NCBI GenBank assembly: GCA_963969495.1
Contig: OZ018326.1
Location: forward strand, 155,496,306 to 155,560,305
Length of the DNA: 64,000 bases
Source: Ceratothoa steindachneri
Lineage: Eukaryota; Arthropoda; Malacostraca; Isopoda; Cymothoidae
Reading direction: 5' to 3'
The notes beneath the pieces were generated by a model. The model was not told the origin of the DNA. It made no database searches and saw only the letters and a list, made by a program, of their open reading frames with translations. A program made the translations under genes and the position numbers. How positions within the stretch are numbered: position 1 is the first letter of the stretch; every line of letters begins with the position of its first letter. Below, in pieces: positions 11,105 to 23,177 of this stretch.

Positions 11105-11465
11105 TGTTAGTACTTCTTTGGTATCGGTGGTATTTTAGATTGTGGCTGCCTCTGGTGGTACGTATATTTGTAGGTGTAAGTATCTGTCCTTGCTTATGCC
11201 AACTAAATTGTTTGTGATTTTGTATAACATCTGTTGTCTGTGTATTTGTTTTCTTGTTGCTAGTGGGTCCAGTTTAATGTCTAGTTTGAGCAAAGTGATT
11301 CATGTAGTGTGTCTGTAATCACGTCTGATCCATCTTGCGGCTTTGTTTTGTATAGTCTCTAATTTATTAATGTTATTGTAAGTGTGTGGATTCCAGATAG
11401 TATCACAATATTTCAAGACTGGTCGAACGAGTGTCTTATATGCGAGAATTTTGATGTCGAGTTGA
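11105..11465 (-). pseudogene. LINE reverse transcriptase C-terminus (CR1/L2/Jockey-like)
   Basis: On the minus strand the sequence reads AYKTLVRPVLKYCDTIWNPH, then INKLETIQNKAARWIRRDYR, then LDPLATRKQIHRQQMLYKI. This is the characteristic region after the thumb of group-II style LINE polymerases, where a conserved QxxAARW motif is followed by xRRxxxRLxMLYKI. It belongs to a different family from the I-type LINE to the left. Only about 120 codons remain, with a stop near 11298. Confidence 0.7.
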
Positions 11466-12655
<1,190 letters not shown>

Positions 12656-12659
12656 TCAG

Positions 12660-13712
12660 CGAGTCAGGGAAATGACTTTTTTAACCCACAACAGCATGGG
12701 TTCAGGAGCAAGCGAGAGACGGAAACCGCGAAGGCAATTATAAAAGAAAACAGCACGAGGCAACAGAGTGGACGTCATAATCCGGGATGTTGCCAAAGCT
12801 TTCGACAAGGTATGGATAACCAGCCTTAAAGCTAATATCAGCAGCCTTAACATAGAACCTAACCTATGTAAAATATTATGCAACTACTTGAAAAAAAGAA
12901 TAGCAATTTTGTATATAAATGGCTAAATGGGAGACATTCGCATTACAAGATGGTGTCCCTCCACAACTTAGTAGACCATATATAATCGCGATGTACCTCA
13001 GCTAACAGACTAAAGTGCGATGTACATCCAATTAGCGGATGACATCACACAGATTATCAACAGCAACAGAAAAAAAAACAAAGAAGCATAACACATAGGA
13101 CAGCAGGAGAGATAAAGAACTTAAACAACAGCAAAAAAGAATAAAATCAAAACGAAAAAATACCAGTACAATTTGCTATCAATAAACTGGAGGAAAACAG
13201 CTGCTATAAGAGTTGATGGAGAGAGGTATCCATATTCCACTAAAGGGAGTCTTCGGACTCAAACTAACGACAAAGGGATATACCTCCCATTGGACACAGA
13301 TGGTGTCGGAAGCAAAAACGACCCTAACAGCACTTCAAAGACTCCGTAACCTCTCAAGCAACAATAAGAAAATTTATACACAGCTCTCGTTCGGCCCGAG
13401 ATGCTATATCCAATAATCCAAACGCACACACTAAGTAATACACAAATAAAAAAAGACCCAGAGAATATAAAACTGGGCCACAAGATTCATAGAAGAAAAG
13501 AGAAGACAAGATCAAATAACATTAGAGAATCTGCACCGGAGAACCTCACTCGAACTATAAACAAAGTCCTAAACAAACGCGCCAAAAACCTGTGGGAAAA
13601 ACTCGAGGAAACGCTAACCCAGGTGAAAATAAATAAAATAACCGTATCCGACCATGAAATTCGTCAAATCAGATATAAACAACGATTTGACGGAAGCAGA
13701 AAAACACGATAA
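12660..13712 (+). pseudogene. LINE reverse transcriptase fragment (A/B group)
   Basis: The plus strand reads QQHGFR-like sequence near 12700, then VIIRDVAKAFDKVW (motif A) at about 12775, then NISSLNIEPNLCKILCNYLK. The box QLADDITQII follows at about 13036 in place of the usual FADD, then a thumb segment with LKLTTKGYTSHW near 13255. The last open stretch (13401-13712) has NKRAKNLWEKLEETLTQ and is rich in Lys, Asn and Thr. Frameshifts and stops split the frame at least four times. The motifs agree with the LINE copies at 17.9, 29-31 and 35 kb. Confidence 0.7.
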
Positions 13713-14379
13713 TAGACATTAAACCAATATTTAATAAGAAAAAAAATGCAAGTAAACCCGAATAAGACTACTGATATCGCGACAAGTAAAACCGAAAACG
13801 AAACAGGCAACCGAAATGGAATAAACCGAATTTGACATATTAATGAGATCATGAACAAGAAAGAATAATGAGAAATCGAAGAAGAAAGAAGGATAATATA
13901 TAATTAGAAAACAACCGCTAAAGTGTGAAAGAAAGCACAAAACAAATTAAAAATAACAAGGGATACAAACGCTCAAATGAATAAATGATAACAAAGGCTC
14001 GATTGCTAAAAATACAACAAACTACCACAATAAAAGACAAAGTAAATCATTTTACATCATCCGTATCATCCTCATATATAACCGCTATTCATAGCCATCT
14101 CATCAACACACACCATACACAATATTTTCTAACTATCCTATCCTTCTCTCTCACATTCGCCACTATTGTTATCTCTTACCTTTTATCCCCTTTCACTCTT
14201 CCGGATCGTAGACTGCTCAGTCATAATTCAGAAAACTACGCTAACTGTGAAGAGACTTTCTACCTGATAAAAGAGATTTGGTCAAGGGCACGCTACGTCG
14301 AAAACGTGATTTTTGTTTTACTTTCCTTAAGGGGAATTTACAAAGAGAGGTAATTCTAAGCTGCACATAGGTGGCTTTA
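13713..14379. other. no recognisable gene
   Basis: A-rich sequence after the LINE fragment is probably its 3' tail. The 122-codon open frame at 13985-14353 has a hydrophobic centre but no similarity I can name, so it is not called as a gene. Confidence 0.4.
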
Positions 14380-14900
14380 TTTCAGACCCCCAATTCCTCA
14401 ATGGAGTGACGACCCGGAAACGAACTGGAATATCACTCATTTCACTCGTTCCAACTATGCCGTTCTATGTGAAAGACATTATTGTAGGTGCCTGGGAAAG
14501 GAGGTTTGAGGATTAGCCCATTTTAGAAGTCAACACCAGAGGCACCCAGGCTAGGAGCAGAACTTCAACCTCCGAGGATGAAGGAGGGGGTCCGCTCCCT
14601 CTCTCTACCCCGGGGGTCCAACTAGGATCGCAGAGGAAAGTGACACCCGTCTCTGTGTACGCCGGTTGCAGTTCTGATACACTAATCCTTGAGGGACGGC
14701 ACCCCCGGTTAGCGATGGTTGATTCTACCCTACCCAACAAAAAGTTTGTCACATTTCACACCTCGAGAGGAGGCGCCCCGAGTTCACCCATCACATTTGG
14801 CATTTCACGTTTACGGAAGCGTAGTTGGGACAAAGAGGGAGTTAACCCTAAATCCAAGTTGCAGGAAACACAACCCAAATTAGAAAGGTAAACCATTTAT
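14380..14900 (+). mobile_element. LINE 5' region (A/B group) with ORF1 start-like frame
   Basis: The sequence around 14490-14530 (GGTTTGAGGATTAGCCC) matches the reverse complement of 34140-34220 upstream of LINE A, and AACTATGCCG is shared nearby. An 83-codon open frame (14640-14891) follows with no known motif. I infer the 5' untranslated region and the start of a LINE related to A, joined by a large internal deletion to the polymerase end at 15.05 kb. Confidence 0.45.
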
Positions 14901-15039
14901 TACCTCTCGTAATACGTAGAGTAAAACCTGCAAGACAAGAGCGAAAAACGAGACCGCAGCAAAGAGGGGCCACTCTCTGCAAGAGATAGCCAATCTCCCT
15001 AGACAAAAGAGAGCTAGGGAAACTATAATAGTTCTGAAG

Positions 15040-15493
15040 TCTAAATATGCGCAACAAGAAAAGGCTATACAGTGCAGGGGTTCGCTCTACCTTGGTGTAT
15101 CCTGTAGTGTTAAAGTTGTAGGTAGCTAGTTGTACCTCTCTCAGAACAATACAGAGAGTGCGGAGCAAAGCTACACTGTTAATAGCTGGCGTGCGTAGGA
15201 TGGAGCAAAGTCGACAATCAGAACTGCATGTAAGAGCAGGGCTGAAGCCGCTGGATATGGAGCTCCAGAGGCTAAGAAGAAAACCATGGCAAAAAGTAGA
15301 GGGAGAAATACTCCCGACCTTAGAAGATAATATCAATATCCAAAGAAAAAAACTACATACCCTAACCAGGAAGACTCTCTTCGCAAGCGGAAGATATTGC
15401 ACCCTGGAAGATGCCAATGCAATGTTCACAAAAAAGAAACAAAACCGACATCTAGAAGAACACAACAAAAGACAAAGAAATATTCAAAGATAA
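15040..15493 (+). pseudogene. LINE reverse transcriptase C-terminal fragment (A/B group)
   Basis: The frame reads RSTLVYPVVLKL, then ASCTSLRTIQRVRSKATLL, IAGVRRMEQSRQSELHVRAG and WQKVEGEILPTLEDNINIQ. It aligns with the end of the LINE B polymerase (RSTLLYPAVPVNRVH, LQRVQNAALYIISNTRRRES). The 111-codon open frame at 15158-15493 is its longest unbroken part. One stop near 15130 separates it from the upstream piece. Confidence 0.65.
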
Positions 15494-15803
15494 AGGAAGC
15501 AAAAACCCAATTAATTAATTAGAATAAAGAAGAACCAACAAAAGGGACGAAGTGCCACACACTGTAGCTAAAAAAAACCCCGCCAATTACTCTTCACGAG
15601 TATGACAACCAAATTTGACCCAGGGGCACAATTCCCAAATAAAATAACGTTAAAAGAAGAATAAAGTTAACAACGGGCGAAGTGTCCAAGATTTAAGAAA
15701 AATAAAACCCCTAAAAAAATAAAGGAAACAAACAAAAAGGAAAACAAGTACTTAATAAGTTATTAAAAAACATAATTGAAAAACATGAATGCCACGAAGG
15801 AGG

Positions 15804-15825
15804 ATATATATATATATATATATAT
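15804..15825. repeat. short (TA)n
   Basis: A TA run 22 bp left of the perfect palindrome. Confidence 0.9.
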
Positions 15826-15847
15826 GGCATGAAAGACTCGACGTATA

Positions 15848-15938
15848 GGTGAGAATGGATGGGGAGAAAGAAAAGTCCAGACACTGCACAGAGCTCTGTG
15901 CAGTGTCTGGACTTTTCTTTCTCCCCATCCATTCTCAC

Positions 15939-15939
<1 letters not shown>
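15848..15939. repeat. perfect 92-bp palindrome with no spacer
   Basis: GGTGAGAATGGATGGGGAGA at the left end is exactly mirrored by TCTCCCCATCCATTCTCACC at the right end, and the two 46-bp arms meet at GAGCTC (15891-15896). Every base pairs. A TA array starts one base after the right arm, and a shorter one ends 22 bp before the left arm. Confidence 0.95.

Positions 15940-15940
<1 letters not shown>

Positions 15941-16013
<73 letters not shown>
15941..16013. repeat. (TA)n microsatellite
   Basis: An AT run of about 73 bp between the palindrome and the upstream region of the second mariner copy. Confidence 0.95.
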
Positions 16014-16016
<3 letters not shown>

Positions 16017-16770
16017 TTTGCGAATCGGTAGGGCAAAACAGAGGAAGGGGGATGGCTGCTTGTCGGGCTGTTAGGACAAGTTATGACCTGCAGCCGCACG
16101 CTCCTGCCTCGTATATTTAAGAAGCAGTAGCTGATCACAGATCGTCAGTCACAATTTTTTCAACAATGAAGAAAGTTGAGCACCGCACAGTGATCAAATT
16201 TTTTACCAAGAAAGGCAAAAATGCAAAAGAGATCCATGAACGCATGGTTGCAGTGTACACCGACACCGCCCCTTCCTATGCAACCATTGCTCGCTGGAAT
16301 AGGGAGTTCCGCCATGGTCGTGAATCCCTTGAAGATGACCCTCGTCCAGGACGCTCGTCATACGTGACCAACGCGGATAATGTGGCCCATGTGGAGAAGA
16401 AATCGAGAGAGAACTTGGAATATCACATGGAAGTGTTATCAACATCATCGGCGAAAACTTGGCCATGACCAAGGTCTCTGCCCGTTGGGTGCCTAGAAAC
16501 CTCACCCCCCATGATCGACTTCAACGTCCTCAAAGTTCACAAGGCCAAAGTTGCACAAGCTGCCCTGCACGAGTGCGGATTCGAGGAGCTCAACCATCCC
16601 CCCTACAGTCCAGATCTGGCCCCTAGCGACTACCTTTTATTCCGTCAGCTCAAGGCTGCACTGCGTGGACGCAGGTTTGGGGACGATGAAGATGTCCAGC
16701 TCGCTGTCCAGTTTAGGCAGCTGTTGTTTTTCATCAGGAGATTGCTGGCTTTTGTTGTTTTATAATATAT
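16014..16770 (+). pseudogene. mariner transposase, internally deleted
   Basis: The N-terminal 90 codons start at the ATG 16166 (MKKVEHRTVIKFFTKKGKNA, then APSYATIARWNREFRHGRES). The frame shifts near 16395 and the copy then jumps from WVPRNLTPHDRLQR (about 16480-16520) to the C-terminal block KVHKAKVAQAALHECGFEEL, followed by PPYSPDLAPSDYLLF with the third catalytic Asp. The first two catalytic Asp residues and roughly 150-170 codons between them are missing. It is a dead, non-autonomous copy of the family that leaves the window at position 1. The 150 bp upstream of its ATG match the upstream region of that copy. Confidence 0.85.
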
Positions 16771-17216
<446 letters not shown>

Positions 17217-17669
17217 TTAATGATGACACAAAAAATTGTATCTTTGGACATCAAAACCTACCTTTTTTTTCTTGCTGCTTTTTTCTTTCTCGACTTTCTT
17301 CTTCATTCTCTGCTCTGCTCCAGACGGATAACTTCTTTTTTGAGACATTGCTTTACAGCCAACTTGTCCACCTATCTGACTTCTGACATTAAACGTCAAC
17401 CACTCAAATGGCGTTGCATCTGGTTGCACAGTGGCAGCAGTCAGCAGCAGGATTAACCTATTATTGTACCATCTATGCAAATTATATAAAAATCGATTAT
17501 TCTGAAATACCTGTAATACCATTTCATTTATATTACTACTCATTGTCTTTTTTTTATTTAAAAATGTTTTATCATGACGTCTTGACATTTCAAGCGCTCG
17601 TGGGGTCCCCCTGGTGGCGTGGGGATCGTAAGCGACCGCTTAGTTTGCTTATGCCTCAGGCCGGCCCTG
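17217..17669 (-). pseudogene. hAT element 5' end with terminal repeat and N-terminal transposase stub
   Basis: On the minus strand a terminal repeat CAGGGCCGGCCTGAGGCATA starts at 17669, a form typical of hAT elements related to ZMYM1-like transposases. About 320 bp further in, the frame MSQKRSYPSGAEQRMKKKVE begins (17348) and stops at 17217. That peptide resembles the (K)RKYxSGAxKRKxKK start of such transposases. The open frame extends upstream to 17588, but that part has no similarity and is probably untranslated. The rest of the element is absent. Confidence 0.55.
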
Positions 17670-17859
17670 GCAAAGGGAATAAAATAAGCCAAAAAATGAA
17701 GAATTCAAGAGATGCCCTCTTCAACAAGGCAAAACTCAACTAAATGTTTTCACCTCTATCAAATCTCTTACTCCTTTCTCAACTTTTTTCCATCAACATC
17801 ATCATCATCCTCATCATCATTCACTCTTGAAATTTGATGGGAAGCGCTTCGAGAAACTC

Positions 17860-19020
17860 AACCAAATTCTAGTGTCTCACCGGGAGGAGAAATCTCTATA
17901 CAATACGTACCAATTTGACTTTCAGAAAAAAGCGAAGTACGGAGATGGCGATAAATGTCATCACGGAAAAGCTTACCCAAGTCAAAAGGAAGAGGAGTTA
18001 CGCGGACATTCTATGTCAGGGTTTTTCAAGGGCATTTACTGAAATTTTGGTGCGGCAAGGGGAAATGCAGAACAAGATCCTGCGTCTGTACTAAGTAAAA
18101 ACTTACAAGGAACTCTCTTCGACTATGTCCCGGAGAGAGCGGGTATCTCAGTTTGAGGAGCATAGACGGACCTAAGTTCATGATTAATGCAGGCCTCCCA
18201 CAAGAGGGGGTGGTGGGGTTATGTTCCTCACTCTTGATTCGATATACACCGCAGATGTCCCAGCCCTTGCCAACCCCAATTGCCTCAATATTCAATTCGC
18301 GGATGATTTCAGACAGATAATAAAGTGTCCTTGGCGTAACGCAGCTATGTAAGCTCGTATGTCGGCGGCAGAAATCGAGAGATTAAACATCTACGAGGTC
18401 AAAGAGAAAATAAGAACTATCAAGAGGAATTCAAGGTAGTCCCCATTGGAAGGAGACTACTATCAGATGTCAGGGTAGGGGGATAGGCGCTATCCCTACA
18501 CCACAGAGTGCAATGTACATTGAATGTGGATTACTTCATCCAGGTACAAGCACGTCACTGATCGAATTTCAAAAGCCTCGGCTGCAGTCAGAATTCTATT
18601 AATGTTCAGAAACCTCCGAGAGAGCAATAAGAAGGAAATCTACAATGCACTTGTAATATCTATTCTGCTCTACCTAGCTGTCGCCATTCTTTGTGCCTCT
18701 AGGACACATAAGAGGAGACTACAGCTCGTGCAAAAAAAATGCGTGTACCTAATTACGGGCACTCGCAGAGGAGAAACATGCCAAGAAGAGATGCTTAGGG
18801 AGGCGGAGATGTGTCTTATTAACGTAGCCACCGAAGAACGGACTAGGAATAAGCAGGAACTGGTTAATCAGGAGATGAATGACAAAATCATTCAAATGAT
18901 TAACCAGAACAGAAGAGCCAGAAGCCATGCAAGATTTCCAAGCTCCGCCAGCTTCCTGGCTAACACAGACGAAGTGCCGTTCTGTGCATGAGAAAAGTGT
19001 TTAACACCGGGAAAAAATAA
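17860..19020 (+). pseudogene. LINE A-family reverse transcriptase, truncated copy
   Basis: The first recognisable part is YQFDFQKKAKYGDGDKC near 17909, which corresponds to the QFxFxxKRSxExAINVITE region of LINE A. PKFMINAGLPQEGVV follows near 18170 and NIQFADDFRQII at about 18290. The last is the polymerase active-site box, with Phe in place of Tyr. The thumb and C-terminus are the best preserved part (18524-18991: SRYKHVTDRISKASAAV, ISILLYLAVAILCASRTHKR, ITGTRRGETCQEEML, ending VPFCA). At least three frameshifts interrupt the frame. It aligns with the minus-strand LINE A at 28.8-30 kb and is a useful reference for changes there. Confidence 0.75.
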
Positions 19021-19392
19021 CATACCGATCATGAAACATTGAATTAAGGAAATTTAACCGATTACGACAAAAACCTACCAACTAAAACCCAAAGATACTG
19101 ATTTAGACAATAAGAAAGAACACCAAAAACCGCATAAAAACAAACATACACGTTAAAATAAATTATATACAAGAAATACTAAGTATTAAAAGTAACAATT
19201 TAATAAAATCATAAAACAACAGCAAATGCTCACTACATTAAAGTTTTTAAGACTTAAGGCAGTACTTGATCAGGTAATTGACTAATTGACATAATTTTAT
19301 CTTTTTGTATACTTGAGTTAATTTATATTCACAATATTTAAATTTTAACTTAAAAACTTAAAATTTAAAACTTATATTTTTTCAAATTTCAG
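19021..19392. other. AT-rich, no exon seen; probable hAT intron or leader
   Basis: The stretch ends in TTTTTTCAAATTTCAG, a good splice acceptor directly before the first recognised hAT exon. No earlier exon encoding a BED finger could be found here. Confidence 0.45.
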
Positions 19393-19599
19393 AGTTCTTG
19401 GCGATGTTAAGTGGATCGCCACCACAGCTGACTGCTGGTCTGCCCACAAGAAAGGCTACCTGGACATGACTGTACACTGGCTGGACCCCACCACCAGGCT
19501 CGCTTGCATCAGGCTGAAAGGCCATCATACCTATGATGTGCTCGCACAAGCCATGGTCAACGTCCACTATGGATTCCACATTGAGAAAAAGGTCACCAG

Positions 19600-19786
19600 G
19601 TTAGATAGTTGATAGTATATTAATAGTACTTATTAGACTATTAGTCTATTAGTTTTATTAACAATTTGTATCAGAAATATTTTTCACATAAATTGTAGAT
19701 TATTTTTATTTATAAACTCAATTCAATTGTAATATTTAATCACTGTAATTTTAGAAAAAAAAAGATAGACTGTCTCTCTATTCCAG
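19600..19786 (+). other. intron 1 of the hAT gene (GT-AG)
   Basis: The exon ends in GGTCACCAG and the intron begins GTTAGATAG. It ends CTCTATTCCAG before GACTACCACAGAC. Joining the exons restores KVTRTTTDNGNN, which is the expected hAT sequence, so the intron call rests on the reading frame as well as the splice sites. Length is 187 bp. Confidence 0.85.
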
Positions 19787-20365
19787 GACTACCACAGACA
19801 ATGGTAACAACATTGTAAAGGCATTTGTCCAGTTTGGGCAGAGGATGACACACTGCCAGTGGTTCAGAATGTGGACACCGACCCTGATGATTCTGCTAAG
19901 GCTACCCTGTTAGCTGGATCCGTGAACGAGCAGGAGTTGGAGCATGTCTCCTTGGAAGACTCCCTGGCTGTGCCTGACGATGTCGACGCTGTCGTTGGCA
20001 ATCCCATCAACTGCCAGCCCATCTGAGGTGTGCTGCCCACACCTTCAACCTAGTGGCCAGCAAAGATGCAGATGCTGCACTGCAGAGTGCAATGTTCAAG
20101 AGGCCCTACAGGGCTGCCATTTCCAAGGCACGTGCCCTCTGGAACCACCAGGATCGCAGCATTGTGGCAGCAGACAGCATCTACGCTGAGGTGGGGAGGA
20201 GGCTGGTTGTCCCCAACGAGACGAGGTAGAACTCTACCTATGACTTTGTGGTGGTCCTCAATACCATCCTAGAGACTAATAGGCCTGTTCTCCACAGTCA
20301 TGACCCAGTTGAAATTCAACAGCTTCAACGACGAGCATGTCAACTTAATGAAGGATTATACCAAG

Positions 20366-20474
20366 GTAATAAATAAATAATAAAATAATATTATATATTA
20401 TTATAATATATATATATATATATATATATTTTGAATTTCTAAAATTTACTAATTCTCCATTGTTTTATTTCCAG
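20366..20474 (+). other. intron 2 of the hAT gene (GT-AG)
   Basis: GTAATAAATAA follows GATTATACCAAG, and TTTTATTTCCAG precedes GTCATGTCACC. Joining gives KDYTKVMSPVAKA, in agreement with other hAT proteins. The intron is 109 bp and holds a short TA run (about 20407-20430). Confidence 0.85.
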
Positions 20475-21339
20475 GTCATGTCACCTGTGGCCAAGGCGCC
20501 CGACAATATCCAGGGGAAATAACAAGCCTACCTTGGGACTCTGATGCCAAAAGTTGCTGCGACAATCTTCAGGCTCAAGCACTTGAAGTCCAAGGGCCTC
20601 GTCTAATGCAACCCCTTGATCGATGCACTTTTGGCAGGCATCGATAAAAGGTTTAGGACCATCCTGGAGGATGAGGAATGCCAGCTGGCTGCTGCCTTCC
20701 ACCCCACGTTTCGCCTCATCTAGTTGGATAAGTATGACAACACCAAGGTCGCCAAAGTGAGGAAAAGCATGGAGGGTAAGGTCGAGGAGGCCATGAGGCA
20801 GCAGTCTTACGAAGTGAGCAGTAACAGTGGAGGCAGCAAAAAAGAGGAGGAGGAGGAGGACTTCTTCAGAGGTGTAACCCAGCCAAAAGAGAGCAGCAGG
20901 AGCTACAGATCACTCAAGAACAGGGCCCAAAATTTGGTCAAGATATAGTGGGAGACCAACTCCAAGGACTTGCTGACAGATGCTGACTTCTTGGATGAGC
21001 AAGTGTTGCTGGACTTGTTCATCAAGTTCAACACAGCCATGCCTTCCAGTGCTGCAGTGGAGCGTTTGTTGTCAATGGGCAAGAACATCTTGAGGGCCAA
21101 GAGATCATCCCTGACTGATGAAAACTTTGACATGCTAATCTTCATGAAGGGCAACATGCATTTCATGAACAAAATGGAGATCGAGAAGAAGAGGAAAAAT
21201 TAAATTATGTATATATCGTTTTTTTTTTTTTTCAGCCAATTTATAAATATATTTTTTTAATTTATTACTAATATTGTGTTTCATTTAAATTTTTTACCCT
21301 TTTCTGGTTCTGGCTCTAAAAGCCTTTAAAATCTTAAGA

Positions 21340-21505
21340 AGGCCAAAACTATGAAATCAGCCTTTTTTAGGTCTTTTAAAAGTTAAACTATGAAATCAGC
21401 TTTTTTTTTAACTCTAAAGCAAAAAAACAACAACAACTAGCTTGGGGGTTATAAAGCCCTTAAAAAGACAAAAAAAGGGCTGATTTTATAGTTTTGACAT
21501 TTTTT
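21340..21505. repeat. subterminal inverted repeat of the hAT element
   Basis: CCAAAACTATGAAATCAGCC (from about 21341) is mirrored by GGGCTGATTTTATAGTTTTG (about 21478). The arms are about 40 bp, with a second direct copy of AAACTATGAAATCAGC between them. Subterminal repeats of this kind are usual in hAT elements as transposase binding sites. Confidence 0.6.
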
Positions 21506-21569
21506 AAAGGGTTTTTTAGGTGGTTTTAGAACAAGAATTGATTTTTTGTTTTTTTTCTATAATAAAAAT

Positions 21570-21667
21570 TAACGTTACCGATTTATCGATAACTTCCGTT
21601 ACATTTTAAAATAATTAACTGATTAACGGTTAACGAAGTTAACTTTTTGATTAACGGTGCCCACCTG
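21570..21667 (+). repeat. hAT 3' terminal region
   Basis: On the minus strand the end reads CAGGTGGGCACCGTTAATCA and continues with GTTAACTTCGTTAACCGTTA. This GTTAAC-rich start after CAG...GGGCA is a common hAT terminus. It places the right end of the spliced hAT element at about 21667. The left terminus was not found. Confidence 0.6.
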
Positions 21668-21818
21668 TGCCATTCACTCATGTTTTGTCCTCCCCTCCTC
21701 CACACACACACATAAACACTTACATTTTAGACTACTATCATTTTGTATTTAAGAAAATTAATAGAACTAATCAAATATTGCATTTTATTTTAGTATGTTT
21801 GTATCATAAGTTGAAGGG

Positions 21819-21820
<2 letters not shown>

Positions 21821-21874
<54 letters not shown>
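21821..21874. repeat. (TA)n microsatellite
   Basis: An AT run of about 54 bp, directly left of the inverted Penelope-like arm. Confidence 0.95.
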
Positions 21875-21877
<3 letters not shown>

Positions 21878-22490
21878 AATGCAATGTCCCGCAGAAAAAA
21901 AATGAAATGGTGTTTCCAAGTACTTTCGAACTTTATTAAGTTCCTTATCAAGGATAACTACAAGAAATAATATTATATTAGAGGAATATATACGAAAGAA
22001 AAGTATGAAAGACCGCCTCAAAAACAAGAAATCACCAATGAGGAAGACGGAAGGAAGAAGGTATAGATTCACATTAAGAATTACAAGAAGCAGGTAGTAA
22101 GGTCAAACTGAGAATCCGGAAAGGGTAACAGATTAAAAGAAATGGAAATAGCCTAACGAGAGAGATTATAAGATACGAGGAGCGAAAAGAGGGGGAAAAT
22201 ACAATGTACATAACAAAACAGTGACAATTAAAAAAATAAATAAAAAAAATTGGGGGCCACATAACTAAAGAATGTATATAAAAAACTAAGAACAAAAGTC
22301 AGAACTAATTTCTTTAAGTATTAGTCTTTTAATTATAGCATCTATTTTATATAAGCCAGGGAAAGGTTAAAATTATCACATTGTCTTATAAAAGCACATT
22401 CAATGATATTCCTTTTTATAGGGTAATTGGAACTCTAAATAAATTGTGTCGAGTTCCAGTTAATTAGATGGTCCTTATCTGACAGTTGAG

Positions 22491-22808
22491 TGTTCTGGTT
22501 GCCTAAGTAAATATTATGGACAAACAGGTAAACAACTTTCTGTTCGCATAAATCAACATAAATATAATATCCGAAGAGGGGAAGATAACAGTGCTTTCTT
22601 TATCCATATGTCAGATAAGGACCATCTAATTAACTGGAACTCGGCAAAATTTATTTATCTTTCCAATGACTCTATAAAAAGGAATATCATTGAATGTGCT
22701 TTTATAAGCCAATGTGATAATTTTAACCTTTTCCCTGGCTTATATAAAATATATGCTATAATTAAAAGACTAATATTTAAAAAAATTAGTTCTGATTTTT
22801 GTTCTTAG
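22491..22808 (+). pseudogene. Penelope-like GIY-YIG endonuclease domain, open but headless
   Basis: The frame CSGCLSKYYGQTGKQLSVRI runs on through NQHKYNIRRGEDNSAFFIHM and KRNIIECAFISQCDNFNLFP to a stop at 22806. It keeps the YxG start, the Arg of LSVRI, His residues and the Glu of IIECAFI, which together mark a GIY-YIG nuclease of Penelope-like elements. In these elements the domain lies at the C-terminus after the reverse transcriptase and nicks target DNA. The reverse transcriptase is absent here, so this is a 5'-truncated copy, although the remaining 105 codons have no stop. Confidence 0.75.
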
Positions 22809-23138
22809 TTTTTTATATACATTCTTTAGTTATGTGGCCCCCAATTTTTGTATTTATTTTTTTTAATTGTCACTGCTTTGTTATATACATTGTATTTTCC
22901 CCACTTTTCACTCCTCATGTCTTATAATCTCCCTCGTTGGGATATCTCCATTTCTTTTAATCTGTTACCCTTTCCGGATTCTCAGTTTGGCATTACTACC
23001 TGCTTCTTGTAATTCTTAATGTGAATCTTTACCTTTCCCCTTCCGTCTTCCTCATTGGTGATTTCTTGTTTTGGGGGCGGTCTTTCATACTTTTCTTTCG
23101 TATATATACCTTTAATATAATATTATTTCTTGTAGTTA

Positions 23139-23177
23139 TCCTTGATAAGGAACTTAATAAAGTTCGAAAGTACTTAG
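23139..23177 (+). ncRNA. hammerhead-like remnant in Penelope 3' region
   Basis: CTTGATAAG, then the stem GAACTT-AATA-AAGTTC, then GAAAGTACTT follows the hammerhead plan CUGANGA - stem II - GAAA. Two core positions differ (C3 and G8), so cleavage is unlikely. The mirrored copy lies at 21914-21954 on the minus strand. Confidence 0.4.

Larger units (their letters stand above)
19393..21203 (+). pseudogene. hAT transposase gene with at least two introns, decayed
   Basis: Exon 19393-19599 encodes VKWIATTADCWSAHKKGYLD and MTVHWLDPTTRL, the first part of the hAT catalytic fold. The second exon opens with TTTDNGNNIVKAF (19787), later has RCAAHTFNLVASKDADAAL in a shifted frame, and ends at 20365. The third exon (from 20475) has VMSPVAKAPDNIQGK, and the C-terminal dimerisation region is FNTAMPSSAAVERLLSMGKN (about 21029) to EKKRKN with a stop at 21201. 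In-frame stops (for example after 20520 and at 20947) and frameshifts show it is dead. The family is the broad Ac/hobo-like, ZBED4-like group. Confidence 0.8.

Noticed and set aside
13985..14353. 122-codon frame with a hydrophobic segment
   Set aside because: It lies in a LINE 3' flank with no motif; length alone is not convincing.
14848..15468. 206-codon minus-strand open frame
   Set aside because: The plus strand there encodes recognisable LINE polymerase; the minus frame is rich in Leu, Phe and Cys without a motif.
17220..17743. Two plus-strand frames opposite the hAT stub
   Set aside because: No motif; the minus-strand terminal repeat and basic N-terminus explain the region better.
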